From NCBI RefSeq assembly GCF_000716445.1, contig NZ_JNWK01000042.1:1-64000 (forward strand): a stretch of DNA of 64,000 nucleotides, read 5' to 3'. The notes beneath the pieces were generated by a model. It did no database searches, was not told where the DNA came from, and was given only the letters and a program-made list of their open reading frames with translations. The stretch's first letter is position 1. Every line of letters begins with the position of its first letter. Source of the stretch: Streptomyces wedmorensis (lineage in GTDB: Bacteria > Actinomycetota > Actinomycetes > Streptomycetales > Streptomycetaceae). The position numbers were made by a program, and so were the translations under genes. This document shows, piece after piece, positions 63,622 through 64,000 of this stretch.

Positions 63622-63732
63622 TCAGTACGTCACGGGTCGGCGATGGCGGGCGCGCAGCCGCCACCGGCCGGCACGAGAGGCGAGGATCACGTCGAAGCGG
63701 CGCGTACGGGGAGCGGACAGGCGGCAACGCAC
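63622..63732 (-). CDS. Arginine-rich leader peptide candidate
   Basis: A 36-residue ORF (VRCRLSAPRTRR, FDVILASRAGRWRLRARHRR, PVTY) begins with GTG after GAGGGGAG, spaced six bases. About a third of its codons specify arginine. It ends 72 bases before the EF-G start. Leader peptides of this kind control ribosome-protection and methylase genes by ribosome stalling; here the role is inferred from position only. The alternative is chance, though the ribosome-binding site is good. Confidence 0.42.
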   Translation of the reverse strand: MRCRLSAPRTRRFDVILASRAGRWRLRARHRRPVTY

Positions 63733-63834
63733 GGTCGGCTCCCCTCGGTTGACGTGACGGCACGGCCCACCGGTCGGTGCGCCGTGCCGCGAGTGTAGGG
63801 AGATCCGCCGTGCGGGCGACACCGAATTAAGGGG

Positions 63835-63920
63835 CGGCGCCCTCGGTCCGACCCGGCGGCGCCCTCGGTCCGAGCCGGCGGCCCCCCGGTCCGACCCGAC
63901 GGCCCCCCGGTCCGACCCGA
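63835..63920. repeat. 21-22-bp tandem repeat
   Basis: Four units are present: 63835-63856 and 63857-63878 (22 bases, CGGCGCCCTCGGTCCGA core) and 63879-63899 and 63900-63920 (21 bases, identical to each other). They lie in the noncoding gap between the EF-G paralogue and the VOC gene. Confidence 0.85.
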
Positions 63921-63943
63921 CGGCGCCGGTGCGTGCTCGGTGG

Positions 63944-64000
63944 CTAGACGGCCGGCTGGAGGAGGTCCCAGCGGTTGCCGTAGAGGTCCTCGAAGACGGC
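63944..64000 (-). CDS. VOC-family protein, C-terminal end only
   Basis: The last 18 codons and the TAG stop of a minus-strand gene are inside the window, reading AVFEDLYGNRWDLLQPAV. The phrase VFEDLYGNRWDLLQP is the usual closing strand of single-domain glyoxalase/bleomycin-resistance proteins. The rest lies beyond position 64000. Confidence 0.7.
   Translation of the reverse strand, partial: AVFEDLYGNRWDLLQPAV

Larger units (their letters stand above)
63550..63943. other. Intergenic region upstream of the EF-G paralogue
   Basis: These 394 bases hold a candidate leader ORF on the minus strand (63622-63732), a GATCC-rich imperfect hairpin at about 63602-63623 between that ORF and the EF-G start, and a 21-22-base tandem repeat at 63835-63920. 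No other gene is supported. Confidence 0.6.

Noticed and set aside
63835..63920. CRISPR or regulator-binding iteron array
   Set aside because: Head-to-tail 21-22-base units with no spacers and no replication gene nearby; it is a simple tandem repeat.

Overview
The window is chromosomal DNA of a Streptomyces species. Base composition is very G+C-rich with strong third-position GC, many starts are GTG or TTG, and most transcription units end in long GC-rich hairpins. Gene order from about 7.5 kb to 57 kb matches, as far as I remember it, the conserved core segment of Streptomyces coelicolor around SCO5998-SCO6061 (MurA-like gene, aconitase, ngcEFG, rok7B7, xylFGH, dxs, fadBA, whiI, hemE, hemG, hemQ, murC). 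That synteny is recalled, not searched. No tRNA, rRNA, CRISPR array, insertion sequence or prophage was seen.

Layout. 0-4.7 kb: an aromatic acyl-CoA module (PaaX regulator, 2-aminobenzoate/benzoate-type CoA ligase, acyl-CoA dehydrogenase, RidA). 4.7-7.5 kb: a DHA2-type exporter and a secreted Gly/Ser/Thr-repeat protein. 7.5-12.5 kb: an XRE-domain MurA-like protein, a VOC protein and aconitase; the MurA-like and aconitase genes carry matching palindromes, and aconitase also has an iron-box-like site. 12.6-22.4 kb: a secreted VCBS/FG-GAP protein, then two sugar importers (NgcEFG type and XylFGH type) flanking one ROK-family regulator. 22.6-27.4 kb: dxs, an amino-acid permease and a propeller-like hypothetical. 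27.4-34.3 kb: the fadBA beta-oxidation operon, an alpha/beta hydrolase, RNase D and the sporulation regulator WhiI. 34.5-41.8 kb: DUF3000, hemE, an RTX-like secreted miniprotein, a CoA-disulfide-reductase-like flavoprotein, a DUF4349 lipoprotein, hemG and hemQ; hemG and hemQ fit the coproporphyrin-dependent heme route. 42-46 kb: a translationally coupled unit made of a DUF692/MNIO enzyme, a membrane protein with a Cys/Ser/Gly tail carrying nine cysteines, and a tail-less paralogue, preceded by a Pth2-like gene. This is the best candidate for a novel peptide-modifying system. 46-52.5 kb: AIM24, a small ABC transporter, a polysaccharide deacetylase lipoprotein, PPK2, a PhoX-type protein and OsmC. 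52.5-57.4 kb: ZapE, a RibD-like reductase, a small unknown protein, MurC, MsrB and a SUKH-3 immunity-type protein. 57.4-64 kb: an accessory patch with a frameshifted gene, an SDR, a TagC/phage-receptor-type propeller protein followed by a duplicated C-terminal domain behind poly-C tracts, a 5'-truncated regulator facing a 5'-truncated type-44 toxin module, an EF-G paralogue with an arginine-rich leader ORF, and the end of a VOC gene.

All functions are inferred from translated sequence and family knowledge; start sites were chosen from ribosome-binding sites and remembered homologues.
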